A model generated the notes under the pieces. That model ran no database searches. It saw only the letters and a program-made list of their open reading frames with translations, and was not told the DNA's origin. A program made the translations under genes and the position numbers. A DNA stretch of 5,484 nt from Caulobacteraceae bacterium. Lineage in GTDB: Bacteria; Pseudomonadota; Alphaproteobacteria; Caulobacterales; Caulobacteraceae. The stretch spans positions 1 to 5,484 of the forward strand of contig JANXWN010000418.1 in NCBI GenBank assembly GCA_025351125.1. The letters run 5' to 3'. This document shows, piece after piece, positions 1-5,484 of this stretch; positions within the stretch are counted from its first letter, which is position 1, and each line of letters opens with the position of its first letter.

Positions 1-2
1 TG

Positions 3-86
3 CGCGCCAACATCGCCTTCGGCCTCAAGCACCAGACGCTAGGGCCCGAGGTGCGGGCGATGGTGGGGACGTTGCTGGGGCGTTAG
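3..86 (+). CDS. C-terminal end of an unidentified protein (partial)
   Basis: This is the 3' end of a gene that begins outside the window. The frame ending in TAG at 84-86 reads 27 residues, beginning RANIAFGLKHQ and ending VGTLLGR. Its amino-acid composition is more protein-like than that of the alternative frames: one is stopped at 40-42 and another runs through the palindromic element downstream. The NIAFGLK string resembles the segment after the Q-loop of ABC transporter ATPases, but in that family the segment lies mid-domain rather than at the C-terminus, so I do not use it for a call. The gene converges on the minus-strand hydrolase, and the palindromic element fills the gap between them. 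Function unknown. That the frame is coding is likely but not certain. Confidence 0.5.
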   Translation, partial: RANIAFGLKHQTLGPEVRAMVGTLLGR

Positions 87-103
87 CCCCACCCCTTAAG
101 GGT

Positions 104-229
104 TTGTCACCCCGCAATGCGCGCAGCGCATATCCGGGACCGCCGCAAACGCCGGCGCCCGCTACAGCATTGATGAATCCGCGCTTCCGGCGGTCCCGGA
201 TCGTCGCTGCGCGACGTCCGGTATGACAA
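104..229. repeat. Imperfect palindromic intergenic element
   Basis: The outer ends are TTGTCA (104-109) and TGACAA (224-229). Inside them GCGCAGCG (121-128) pairs with CGCTGCGC (205-212), and a perfect 14-base arm ATCCGGGACCGCCG (132-145) pairs with 188-201. The centre (about 146-187) is not strongly paired. The element sits between two convergent genes and ends two bases from the hydrolase stop codon, so a transcript from either side would fold into a long hairpin and could be terminated or stabilised by it. Dispersed elements with GTCAT/ATGAC ends and a CCGGGA core are familiar in alphaproteobacterial intergenic regions. Whether this one is multicopy cannot be seen from one window. Confidence 0.75.
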
Positions 230-230
230 G

Positions 231-986
231 TCAGTAGGTGTACCCGCTTACCTCCTCCACGGCCGCGATTGTCCGGGCGATGTCGGCCGGCCGCGACAGG
301 CGGTGGTCGCCGTCGCGGATCAAGGTGAAGACAACGTCCTTGGCGCTGAAGGCATTTGCCAGATCCAAGGCGTGGCGCCACGGGACGTCAGGATCGGCGC
401 CGCCTTGAAGGATGCGGATAGGGACATTGATGGCGATCGGCCCCGGCAGGATCGACCAACGGACCCCGTCTTCCAGAAGACCGGCGGAAATTGTGTAGCC
501 GCCAACTTCGTAAAGCGAGGGCCGGGTCCACGCTCCGTCACGCGCCAGTGCGGCGAGGGCCTGCGGCGGCAAGCCGGGCTTCAGCAATTTTTCGGTGAAG
601 TCGGCCGCCGGGGCGATCAGCACCAGCCCTTCTACCCGGCCCGGTCTCGCGAGCGACGCCAAACAGGCGAGCCAACCTCCCATCGACGAGCCGACCAGAA
701 CGACGGGACCGTCGATCAACTGATCGAGCACGGCCAAGACGTCCTCGCGCCAGCGCGAAATCGTTCCGTCGGCAAACGCACCGCCGGATTCGCCATGCCC
801 GAAATAGTCGAACCGCACATAGCCTTGCCCGCGGTCGGCGGCCCAGTCGGACAAGGCCTGCGCTTTGCTACCGGTCATGTCGGAATGAAACCCGCCCAAC
901 CAAACGACCGTCGGCGTGGCCCCCGTCACGCGGCGCCATGCCAGGGAGGCGCCCCCAACCTGCAACATGCCCCACGTTTCGCTCAT
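231..986 (-). CDS. Alpha/beta hydrolase, ABHD10 / palmitoyl-protein thioesterase-like
   Basis: A 251-residue serine hydrolase of the alpha/beta fold, with no signal peptide and so probably cytoplasmic. The oxyanion-side loop is LGGFHSDMTGSK (residues 30-41). The nucleophile elbow is GSSMG, with Ser101 as nucleophile. The acid is probably Asp198 in GGADPDVPW, and the catalytic His is His228 in DGDHRLS. The run RFDYFGHGESGG (58-69), then SRWREDVLAVLDQL (77-90) and GPVVLVGSSMGGW (93-105), together with PIxxNVPIRILQG near residue 183, match my recollection of the mitochondrial ABHD10 family and its bacterial homologues. Those hydrolyse thioesters or esters, including S-palmitoyl groups and acyl-glucuronides. 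The bacterial substrate is unknown. The ATG start is preceded by GGAG (minus strand, 998-1001) with an 11-base spacing. The gene is transcribed divergently from the glycosyltransferases and appears monocistronic here. A generic carboxylesterase is the alternative reading. Confidence 0.88.
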   Translation of the reverse strand: MSETWGMLQVGGASLAWRRVTGATPTVVWLGGFHSDMTGSKAQALSDWAADRGQGYVRFDYFGHGESGGAFADGTISRWREDVLAVLDQLIDGPVVLVGSSMGGWLACLASLARPGRVEGLVLIAPAADFTEKLLKPGLPPQALAALARDGAWTRPSLYEVGGYTISAGLLEDGVRWSILPGPIAINVPIRILQGGADPDVPWRHALDLANAFSAKDVVFTLIRDGDHRLSRPADIARTIAAVEEVSGYTY

Positions 987-1066
987 GGCGCTCGCCGCTC
1001 CGTACCACTAGAAATGTCAGCGTCCGCCCGCAGGAGCAAAACGTATCTCACCGGCCCATCTTCCCC

Positions 1067-1070
1067 AAGG
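1067..1070 (+). promoter_or_regulatory. Ribosome binding site supporting the TTG start of the GT4 gene
   Basis: AAGG lies seven bases before the TTG at 1078. No in-frame ATG or GTG exists between the upstream in-frame stop (TAG, 1009-1011) and this TTG, so the site decides the start. It is short, and the call is moderate. Confidence 0.45.
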
Positions 1071-1077
1071 CTTTACC

Positions 1078-2202
1078 TTGCTGCAGGTCATCCCGGCGTT
1101 GAATGTCGGCGGGGTCGAGAGCGTGACGCTGGACACCGCCCGGGCCGTGGCGGCGGCGGGGGGGCGGTCGTTAGTCGCTTCAGGCGGCGGACGCTTGGAG
1201 GTCGCGCTGGCGAGCGCCGGCGCGGAACTGATCAGGCTGCCCATCAATGCGCGAAATCCCCTCCGCTTGCTGCGAAATATCGGCCGGCTTGAAAGCGTCA
1301 TACGGCACGAAAAAGTCGACTTGGTGCACGTCCGATCCCGCGCTCCGGCCTTTAGCGCCATCGCCGCCGCTAGGCGCGCGGGGGTGCCCGTCGTCACAAC
1401 CTATCACGGCATCTATGGCGCTAACTCAAGGTTTAAACGGTGGTACAACGGCGTGATGACGCGCGGCGACCGCACGATCGCCAATTCAACGTTCACCCGC
1501 AATCATATCGTCGCCGAACACGGGATTTCCGCCGAGACGATTGTCGTGGTCCCAGAGGGCGTCGATACGTCCCGTTTTAATCCGGCGGCGATGTCGCACG
1601 GACGCACGGCGGCATTGCGCGCCGCGTGGGGACTGCTGGGCGACGACCGCCGCATCGTTCTGCTGCCGGCGCGTTTGACCGCATGGAAAGGGCATGCCGT
1701 GGCGATCGCCGCCCTCGCGCGCCTGGGAAGACACGACATATTGCTGGTTCTAACGGGGGGAAACTTCGACGCCCGATATCGCAGCCAGCTTGAGCGTCAG
1801 ATCCGCGCGCTGGGTCTCGACGATTTGATCCGCTTTGTCGGCGATACGGGCGATATGCCGGCGGCCTTCGCCCTCGCCGATCTGGTGCTCGCGCCGTCGA
1901 CTAAGCCGGAGTCGTTTGGGCGTAGCGTGGTCGAGGCTGGTGCGATGCAGCGTGTGGTCATCGCCTCGACATTGGGCGGGCCGAGCGAAACCGTCGTCGA
2001 CGGCGAGACCGGGTGGTTGGTCGACCCCGGCGATGTCGGCGGCTGGGCGACAGCGGTCGATCACGCCTTGAACGTCCGGCCCGAGAGCTTGGTGGCGATG
2101 GGGTTGGCGGCGCGGGCCCGCGTGCAGCGGCTTTATTCACTGCAGGCGATGACGGCGGCGACGTTCGCGGTTTATCGCCAGCTGTTGGCTTCCGAGCCGT
2201 GA
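1078..2202 (+). CDS. Glycosyltransferase family 4 (GT-B fold), cell-surface glycan synthesis
   Basis: A 374-residue retaining GT-B glycosyltransferase that would transfer a sugar from a nucleotide-sugar donor to a lipid-linked or LPS-type acceptor at the cytoplasmic face of the inner membrane. The N-terminal acceptor domain begins LQVIPALNVGGVES (2-15) with the glycine-rich GGVE typical of the family, and has TYHG at 108-111. The C-terminal donor domain starts near VVPEGVDTSRFNP (157-169), followed by LLPARLTAWKGH (195-206, donor-phosphate-binding Lys204) and the EX7E motif Glu278...Glu286 in PESFGRSVVEAG. GGPSETVVDGETGWLVDPGD (300-319) is also typical. TTG is taken as the start because the frame has no ATG or GTG downstream of the stop at 1009. 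The family often has several residues before LQVIPAL, so the true 5' end may differ. The next gene overlaps it by 4 bases. Donor and acceptor sugars cannot be read from sequence. Confidence 0.9.
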   Translation: MLQVIPALNVGGVESVTLDTARAVAAAGGRSLVASGGGRLEVALASAGAELIRLPINARNPLRLLRNIGRLESVIRHEKVDLVHVRSRAPAFSAIAAARRAGVPVVTTYHGIYGANSRFKRWYNGVMTRGDRTIANSTFTRNHIVAEHGISAETIVVVPEGVDTSRFNPAAMSHGRTAALRAAWGLLGDDRRIVLLPARLTAWKGHAVAIAALARLGRHDILLVLTGGNFDARYRSQLERQIRALGLDDLIRFVGDTGDMPAAFALADLVLAPSTKPESFGRSVVEAGAMQRVVIASTLGGPSETVVDGETGWLVDPGDVGGWATAVDHALNVRPESLVAMGLAARARVQRLYSLQAMTAATFAVYRQLLASEP

Positions 2203-3161
2203 CCCCGCCGGCCAAAATCCTGGTCATTAAACTCTCGGCCCTTGGTGATATGATCCTGGCCTTTCCGTCCTTTGCGAGGATACGCGCCGCGCATACCGAC
2301 GCGCGCATCAGTCTTTTAACCACCCCGCCGTTTGCCTCCTTGATGGGCCGGAGTCCGTATTTCGATGCCGTCGAGGGGGGCGGTCGGCCTGGTCGAGTCC
2401 GCGATTGGGTTCACCTCATCGGCGCCCTTCGACGCGGGCGCTATGACCGGGTTTACGACCTGCAGACCAGCAACCGCACCAACCTGATGTTCCAGGCCCT
2501 CCGGCCCTTCCCGCCGGCGTGGTCGGGCATTGCCAAAGGCTGCGCGCTGCCTCATCGCAACCCCGAGCGAATGCAAATGCACAGCCTGGAACGTCACGCC
2601 GAGCAATTGCGCGACGCCGGTATCTGGCTGGACGCTCCGACCGCGCCGCTGTCGGCGCCACCACCGAATATTTCGTGGATGCTCGGCGACGTCCCACAAG
2701 TACCGGGGGAAAAACCCAAAACCTTATTGGTTCCTGGCAGCGCGGGTCATAGACCGGACAAGCGTTGGCCGCCGCAACGCTATGGTGACCTGGCGGCCCG
2801 ATTGATCGACCAAGGCTATGACGTCGATATTCTGGGCGCGGCTCAGGACCGCCCCGCTGCAAAGATTATTCGGGGCAAGGCGCCCCTCGCCCGCGACCTG
2901 ACCGGCGAGACCGACTTGTTCGGTATCGCCGCCTTGGGCGCGAGCGCGGCGCTGGCGGTCGGCAACGATACCGGCCCGATGCACCTGATAGCCGCCGCCG
3001 GCGCGTCCTGCGTGGCGCTGTTTTCCAACGCTTCGGATCCCGCCCTCAGCGCCCCGCGCGGTCGCGTGACGGTTTTGCGGTCGCCGAACTTGGCTGATTT
3101 GTCTTTGCAATCGGTTCTGGAGGCCTGCCTGACTTATCGAACGCCAGAACCGGCGCAATGA
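2199..3161 (+). CDS. Glycosyltransferase family 9 (ADP-heptose:LPS heptosyltransferase-like)
   Basis: A 320-residue GT9 enzyme, close to the usual family length. The N-terminus KILVIKLSALGDMILAFPSF (6-25) is the GT9 hallmark Rossmann strand and SALGD loop. YDRVYDLQTSNRTN (82-95) closes the acceptor domain. The donor domain has GSAGHRPDKRWP (180-191), corresponding to the nucleotide-sugar-binding GSxxxxKRWP region, and VGNDTGPMHLIAAAG (254-268), the strongest family signature. GTG at 2199 is chosen because it places the KILVIKLSALGD motif at the N-terminus and makes a GTGA overlap with the upstream stop, implying translational coupling. Longer in-frame readings extend into the GT4 gene and give no family sequence. 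It probably adds heptose or a related sugar to LPS inner core together with the upstream GT4 enzyme. The donor could be another sugar, since GT9 members vary. Confidence 0.9.
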   Translation: MTPPAKILVIKLSALGDMILAFPSFARIRAAHTDARISLLTTPPFASLMGRSPYFDAVEGGGRPGRVRDWVHLIGALRRGRYDRVYDLQTSNRTNLMFQALRPFPPAWSGIAKGCALPHRNPERMQMHSLERHAEQLRDAGIWLDAPTAPLSAPPPNISWMLGDVPQVPGEKPKTLLVPGSAGHRPDKRWPPQRYGDLAARLIDQGYDVDILGAAQDRPAAKIIRGKAPLARDLTGETDLFGIAALGASAALAVGNDTGPMHLIAAAGASCVALFSNASDPALSAPRGRVTVLRSPNLADLSLQSVLEACLTYRTPEPAQ

Positions 3162-3283
3162 ACGCGTCGTATCCTGCAGCATGCGGACCTCGCCGTTCGT
3201 ACCGGCCGTCGATAATCGCGGGCGTTTGTGTCTCCCTTACGCCACAATATAGCACCCGCCCGCCCGAACAGACCCGCGGACGC

Positions 3284-3314
3284 TTGATCGCTAGAGACGC
3301 CCTGGTCATATACG
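3284..3314 (+). promoter_or_regulatory. Weak sigma70-like promoter candidate upstream of infC
   Basis: TTGATC (3284-3289) could be a -35 element, with TATACG (3309-3314, 19-base spacing) as a poor -10. A second -10-like TATAGA is at 3316-3321 but has no matching -35. The 214-base gap after the GT9 stop makes an independent infC promoter plausible. The exact elements are a guess. Confidence 0.2.
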
Positions 3315-3330
3315 GTATAGACTGAACTCG

Positions 3331-3342
3331 GCGTTTCGACGC
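3331..3342 (+). other. Small UUCG-loop hairpin in the infC leader
   Basis: GCGT-TTCG-ACGC forms a four-base-pair stem, plus a possible G-U pair, closed by a UUCG tetraloop. It lies about 20 bases before the AGGAGG of infC. UUCG loops are unusually stable, so it may form in the leader mRNA, but the stem is short and could be chance. Confidence 0.35.
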
Positions 3343-3362
3343 TCATTTGGATAAACTGCCCT

Positions 3363-3368
3363 AGGAGG
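3363..3368 (+). promoter_or_regulatory. Perfect Shine-Dalgarno that points to the ATT start of infC
   Basis: AGGAGG is followed by seven bases and then ATT at 3376-3378, an optimal spacing. The ATG at 3388 lies 19 bases from the same site, too far for normal initiation, and has no ribosome binding site of its own. Confidence 0.8.
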
Positions 3369-3375
3369 CCCCCCT

Positions 3376-3909
3376 ATTCGTCGCCCCATGCCCGCGCCCC
3401 CGTCCAAAGACGGCCCCCGCATCAATGATGAGATTCGCGTTCCGCGCGTTCTGTTAATCGACCAGAATGGAGAGAAACAGGGCATCATGCCGACGTCGTC
3501 CGCGCTTGAGGCGGCGGCGGAAGCGGGTTTGGATTTGGTTGAGGTCTCACCGACCGCCGATCCCCCGGTCTGCAAAATTCTCGACTTCGGCAAGTTCAAA
3601 TTTCAGGAACAAAAGAAAAAGAACGAGGCGCGCAAGCGGCAAAAGCTGGTCGAAGTCAAGGAAATCAAGCTGCGCCCCAACATCGACGTGCACGACTATG
3701 AAGTTAAAACTCGCGCCATGCACCGCTTCTTCGAAGAGGGCGACAAGGTGAAAGTCACGCTGCGTTTTCGAGGTGGTGAAATGCGCCACCCGGAACTGGG
3801 CATGAAACTTCTGCAAAAAGTCCGCACGGATTTCGACGAACTGGCCAAGGTCGAATACGAACCACGCATGGAAGGCCGGCAAATGATCATGATCCTGGCC
3901 CCGCGTTAG
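3376..3909 (+). CDS. infC: Translation initiation factor IF-3
   Basis: IF3 binds the 30S subunit, prevents premature 50S joining and proofreads the start codon and initiator tRNA. From the ATT at 3376 it has 177 residues, the normal size, beginning [21 protein letters not shown]. The N-terminal domain covers about residues 12-82 with VPRVLLID and GLDLVEVSP. The IF3 signature [14 protein letters not shown] (67-80) leads into the lysine/arginine-rich linker helix. The C-terminal domain (about 92-177) has [27 protein letters not shown] and the [13 protein letters not shown] end. ATT is preferred over ATG 3388 because AGGAGG is seven bases upstream and the added residues RRPM match typical IF3 N-termini. 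In E. coli infC also starts with AUU, which lets IF3 repress its own translation, and the same control is likely here. The usual neighbours thrS, rpmI and rplT are absent on both sides in this window. At residues 133-135 it has GGE where GRE is usual. Confidence 0.96.
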   Translation: MRRPMPAPPSKDGPRINDEIRVPRVLLIDQNGEKQGIMPTSSALEAAAEAGLDLVEVSPTADPPVCKILDFGKFKFQEQKKKNEARKRQKLVEVKEIKLRPNIDVHDYEVKTRAMHRFFEEGDKVKVTLRFRGGEMRHPELGMKLLQKVRTDFDELAKVEYEPRMEGRQMIMILAPR

Positions 3910-3965
3910 AAGCCAATAAGACGAAGGTCTCGCGCTCAACGAGGGCAGTCGGCTGAATTGGATTT

Positions 3966-4067
3966 GAACCACGAAGCTCTCGAAGGACACGAAGATTCTT
4001 CGGAGGCGTCGCGTCCAAAAAACCTTCTACGTGCCTTAACTTCGTGGGCTTCGTGAGCTGGTGGTTC
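3966..4067. repeat. Inverted-repeat element with CACGAAG motifs
   Basis: The left arm (3966-3994) starts GAACCACGAAGCTCTCGAAG and ends GGACACGAAG. The right arm (4040-4067) reads CTTCGTGGGCTTCGTGAGC and ends GGTGGTTC. Reverse-complemented, the right arm aligns with the left over nearly its whole length with a few mismatches and small gaps. The arms also carry an internal repeat, with CACGAAG at 3970-3976 and 3988-3994. The 45-base centre (3995-4039) includes an A-run at 4017-4022. It lies in the gap after infC and could act as a terminator or mRNA-stabilising hairpin. AACCACGAAGGACACGAAG-type elements are dispersed in several proteobacterial genomes. Copy number is not visible here. No gene is evident in the surrounding gap 3910-4185. 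Confidence 0.7.
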
Positions 4068-4102
4068 CACCCTTCATGCCTTCGGCGTTCCCACCTCAAT
4101 GA

Positions 4103-4135
4103 TTGGGCGTTCGCCTGATCGTTCTCCGCGCCCAA
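4103..4135. repeat. Short inverted repeat upstream of the MFS gene
   Basis: TTGGGCG (4103-4109) and CGCCCAA (4129-4135) form a perfect seven-base inverted repeat around a 19-base loop, ending 50 bases before the MFS start. It may be an operator or part of a leader structure. No T-run follows, so it is not a typical terminator. A chance origin is possible. Confidence 0.35.
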
Positions 4136-4185
4136 CGCGCCCCGGCTTGTAACTTATCGTTGATTATCCTAACCGCGACGGCGTC

Positions 4186-5427
4186 ATGACGTCGCCGAAT
4201 CTCGCCGCTGCCGCCGACGCGTCCCGCAATTCGCCGGCGGCGATGTACACGCTTCTATCCGTCACCTTCATCAACATCTTAGGGTTTGGCATCGTCGTGC
4301 CCCTGTTGCCGTTTTACGGCGCGTCGTTCCACGCGCCGGCTTGGCAGATCGCACTGATCTTCTCCGCCTATCCCATAGGCACCTTCTTCGGCGAACCGTT
4401 CTGGGGGCGACTGTCGGACCGGATCGGGCGCAAGCCGATCTTGGTTAGTACCATATTGGCCAATTGCCTGTGCTACGGCGCGCTCGCCTTTGCGCCCAAT
4501 ATTTACGTCGCTTTCGTGATCCGCCTGATCGGCGGCATGGCGGCGGGCAACGGCTCGGTGATCCAAGGCTATATCGCCGACGTCAGCCCGCCGGAACTAC
4601 GGGCCACGCGCATGTCCCGCTTGGGCGGCGCTTACAACATCGGGTTTATCTTGGGTCCCGTCGCGGGTGGGTTGCTGGCCAAAACTTCGGTCGGGCCGAT
4701 CGGCTTCCAGATACCGCTTTTGGCCGCATCCGCCCTCTGCGGGTGTTCCGCCATAGGGGTCGCCTTGGCCGTTCGGGAAAGCCGTGCCGCCGGCGACGGT
4801 CCGACGGCGCAACCGAGCCGCTGGGCGATGCTGGGCTACGCCGCGCGCCATCCGGTGATCGGCCGGCTCATCCTGCTGACCTTCATGGTCGGACTGGCCT
4901 TCAACGGCATCGAATCGGTGTTCGGGCTGTGGGCGCAACATCGCTTTGCTTGGCGCCCGCGCGACGTGGGATTATGTTTCGCCGTCGCCGGATTGGTATC
5001 GGCCCCGTCGCAGTTTTTCCTGACTGGCGCCCTGTCGCGCCGCTTCGGCGAGGCGACCATGTTGGCGGCAGGCATGATCGGCACGGTGATCGCCATGGCG
5101 TTGCAGCCGTTCGGCGACGGCGGCTGGACCACCTATGCCTGCATGGCGGCGGTGGCTCTTTGTTCGTCCGTGGCCTTTCCCAATGCCGGAGCCATGATGT
5201 CGCGGGTGATCGACGAGGACCATCAGGGCCAAATCATGGGCCTCAACAACGCCGCCGCGGCGTTGTCGCGCGTGGTCGGTCCCTTAACCGCCGGTTTGGT
5301 GTTTGCCGGATTGACCGTCGATGGGCCGTTCTGGCTCGGCGCCATGATCGTCGCGCCGGCCTTTTTCCTGGCGGTGGGAGCGGGACGGGCGGTGCGCCGT
5401 CTTGCATTCCTCACCCCCTTCGCCTAA
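4186..5427 (+). CDS. MFS transporter, DHA1 / TetA-like drug:H+ antiporter family
   Basis: A 413-residue inner-membrane protein of the major facilitator superfamily, the usual length for twelve-helix DHA1 exporters. TM1 carries FINILGFGIVVPLLPFYG (28-45). Motif A, GRLSDRIGRKP (74-84), lies in the loop between TM2 and TM3. Helix 4 has IRLIGGMAAGNGSVIQGYIADV (112-133). Motif C-like GGAYNIGFILGPVAGGLL (147-164) in TM5 is the antiporter signature. A basic central loop follows (about 197-222). GALSRRFGEATML (281-293) is the degenerate motif A repeat in the second half. The substrate is unknown. TetA proteins have Asp in TM1 where this one has Asn30, so tetracycline specificity should not be assumed. 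No clear Shine-Dalgarno precedes ATG 4186, and ATG 4243 (residue 20, just before TM1) is a possible alternative start. It is probably a single-gene unit ended by the terminator downstream. Confidence 0.9.
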   Translation: MTSPNLAAAADASRNSPAAMYTLLSVTFINILGFGIVVPLLPFYGASFHAPAWQIALIFSAYPIGTFFGEPFWGRLSDRIGRKPILVSTILANCLCYGALAFAPNIYVAFVIRLIGGMAAGNGSVIQGYIADVSPPELRATRMSRLGGAYNIGFILGPVAGGLLAKTSVGPIGFQIPLLAASALCGCSAIGVALAVRESRAAGDGPTAQPSRWAMLGYAARHPVIGRLILLTFMVGLAFNGIESVFGLWAQHRFAWRPRDVGLCFAVAGLVSAPSQFFLTGALSRRFGEATMLAAGMIGTVIAMALQPFGDGGWTTYACMAAVALCSSVAFPNAGAMMSRVIDEDHQGQIMGLNNAAAALSRVVGPLTAGLVFAGLTVDGPFWLGAMIVAPAFFLAVGAGRAVRRLAFLTPFA

Positions 5428-5444
5428 ACACCGCCCCTTCGTTC

Positions 5445-5484
5445 GAGCCGCCTGGCCCAAAGGCATGCCATGGCGGTTCTTTTC
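5445..5484 (+). terminator. Probable rho-independent terminator after the MFS gene
   Basis: GAGCCGCCTGGC (5445-5456) pairs with GCCATGGCGGTTC (5467-5479), with one bulged T at 5471 and one G-U pair. The loop is 10 bases, and a T-rich tail TTTT (5480-5483) runs into the window edge. It begins 18 bases after the stop codon. The tail is short and cut by the window end, so termination strength is uncertain. Confidence 0.6.

Noticed and set aside
91..106. Possible terminator after the partial first gene (CCCTTAAGGG palindrome followed by TTT)
   Set aside because: The stem would be only three or four base pairs with a very short T-run. The larger palindromic element just downstream is a better candidate for ending transcription.
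25..381. Minus-strand open frame across the palindromic element
   Set aside because: It is mostly the repeat itself plus hydrolase sequence out of frame, with no recognisable protein features.
303..1292. A 329-codon plus-strand open frame opposite the hydrolase and running into the GT4 gene
   Set aside because: The minus-strand frame has a full alpha/beta hydrolase triad and the GT4 frame has family motifs. This frame is arginine-rich, low in hydrophobic residues and without domains, as expected of an antisense shadow in GC-rich DNA. Only its ATG at 1014 is of interest, for the GT4 start question.
2013..2198. 62-codon N-terminal extension of the GT9 gene to an ATG at 2013
   Set aside because: It overlaps the GT4 gene, reads as low-complexity Arg/Gly sequence, and puts the conserved N-terminal KILVIKLSALGD motif far from the terminus. 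The GTG at 2199 fits the family.
3221..3243. GGCGT...ACGCC inverted repeat after the GT9 gene as a terminator
   Set aside because: It has a five-base stem with a 13-base loop and no T-run, so it is not distinguishable from chance.
3046..3309. Minus-strand 87-codon open frame covering the GT9 end and the infC leader
   Set aside because: Half of it is antisense to the GT9 gene, and it has no ribosome binding site or recognisable domain.
3388..3390. ATG as the infC start
   Set aside because: It lies 19 bases from the only Shine-Dalgarno, while ATT 3376 is at ideal spacing and adds the expected N-terminal residues.
3887..4135. Minus-strand 82-codon open frame in the gap after infC
   Set aside because: It is composed of the inverted-repeat element and antisense infC end, with no protein-like features.

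Overview
The window looks like chromosomal DNA from a GC-rich alphaproteobacterium, probably close to the Rhodospirillales. The evidence is the strongly G/C-biased third codon positions, the alphaproteobacterial character of the translation initiation factor IF3, GTG and TTG starts, and intergenic palindromic elements of a kind common in that class. The assignment is made by eye, without a database search.

Layout, left to right. (1) The last 28 codons, including the stop, of a plus-strand gene that I cannot identify (3-86). (2) A convergent intergenic gap filled by an imperfect palindromic element (about 104-229). (3) A minus-strand alpha/beta hydrolase of the ABHD10-like (palmitoyl-protein thioesterase-like) type (231-986). 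(4) A short divergent intergenic region, then two plus-strand glycosyltransferase genes: a GT4-type enzyme (1078-2202, probable TTG start) and a GT9 heptosyltransferase-like enzyme (2199-3161), overlapping by 4 bases (GTGA). They are very likely co-transcribed and act on a cell-surface glycan such as LPS core. (5) A 214-base leader region, then infC for IF3. This is best read as starting at an ATT codon at 3376, seven bases after a perfect AGGAGG, rather than at the ATG at 3388. (6) A 276-base gap with no convincing gene, holding a second, unrelated inverted-repeat element (3966-4067) and a smaller inverted repeat. (7) An MFS drug:H+ antiporter-like transporter (4186-5427), followed at the window edge by a good candidate intrinsic terminator.

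The genes do not form one pathway. The GT4-GT9 pair is a functional unit. infC is a housekeeping gene that here lacks its usual neighbours thrS, rpmI and rplT. The hydrolase and the MFS transporter each look like single-gene units. I see no new multi-gene system. The most informative points are the AUU start of infC and its isolation, the two unrelated intergenic palindromic elements, and the uncertain 5' end of the GT4 gene.
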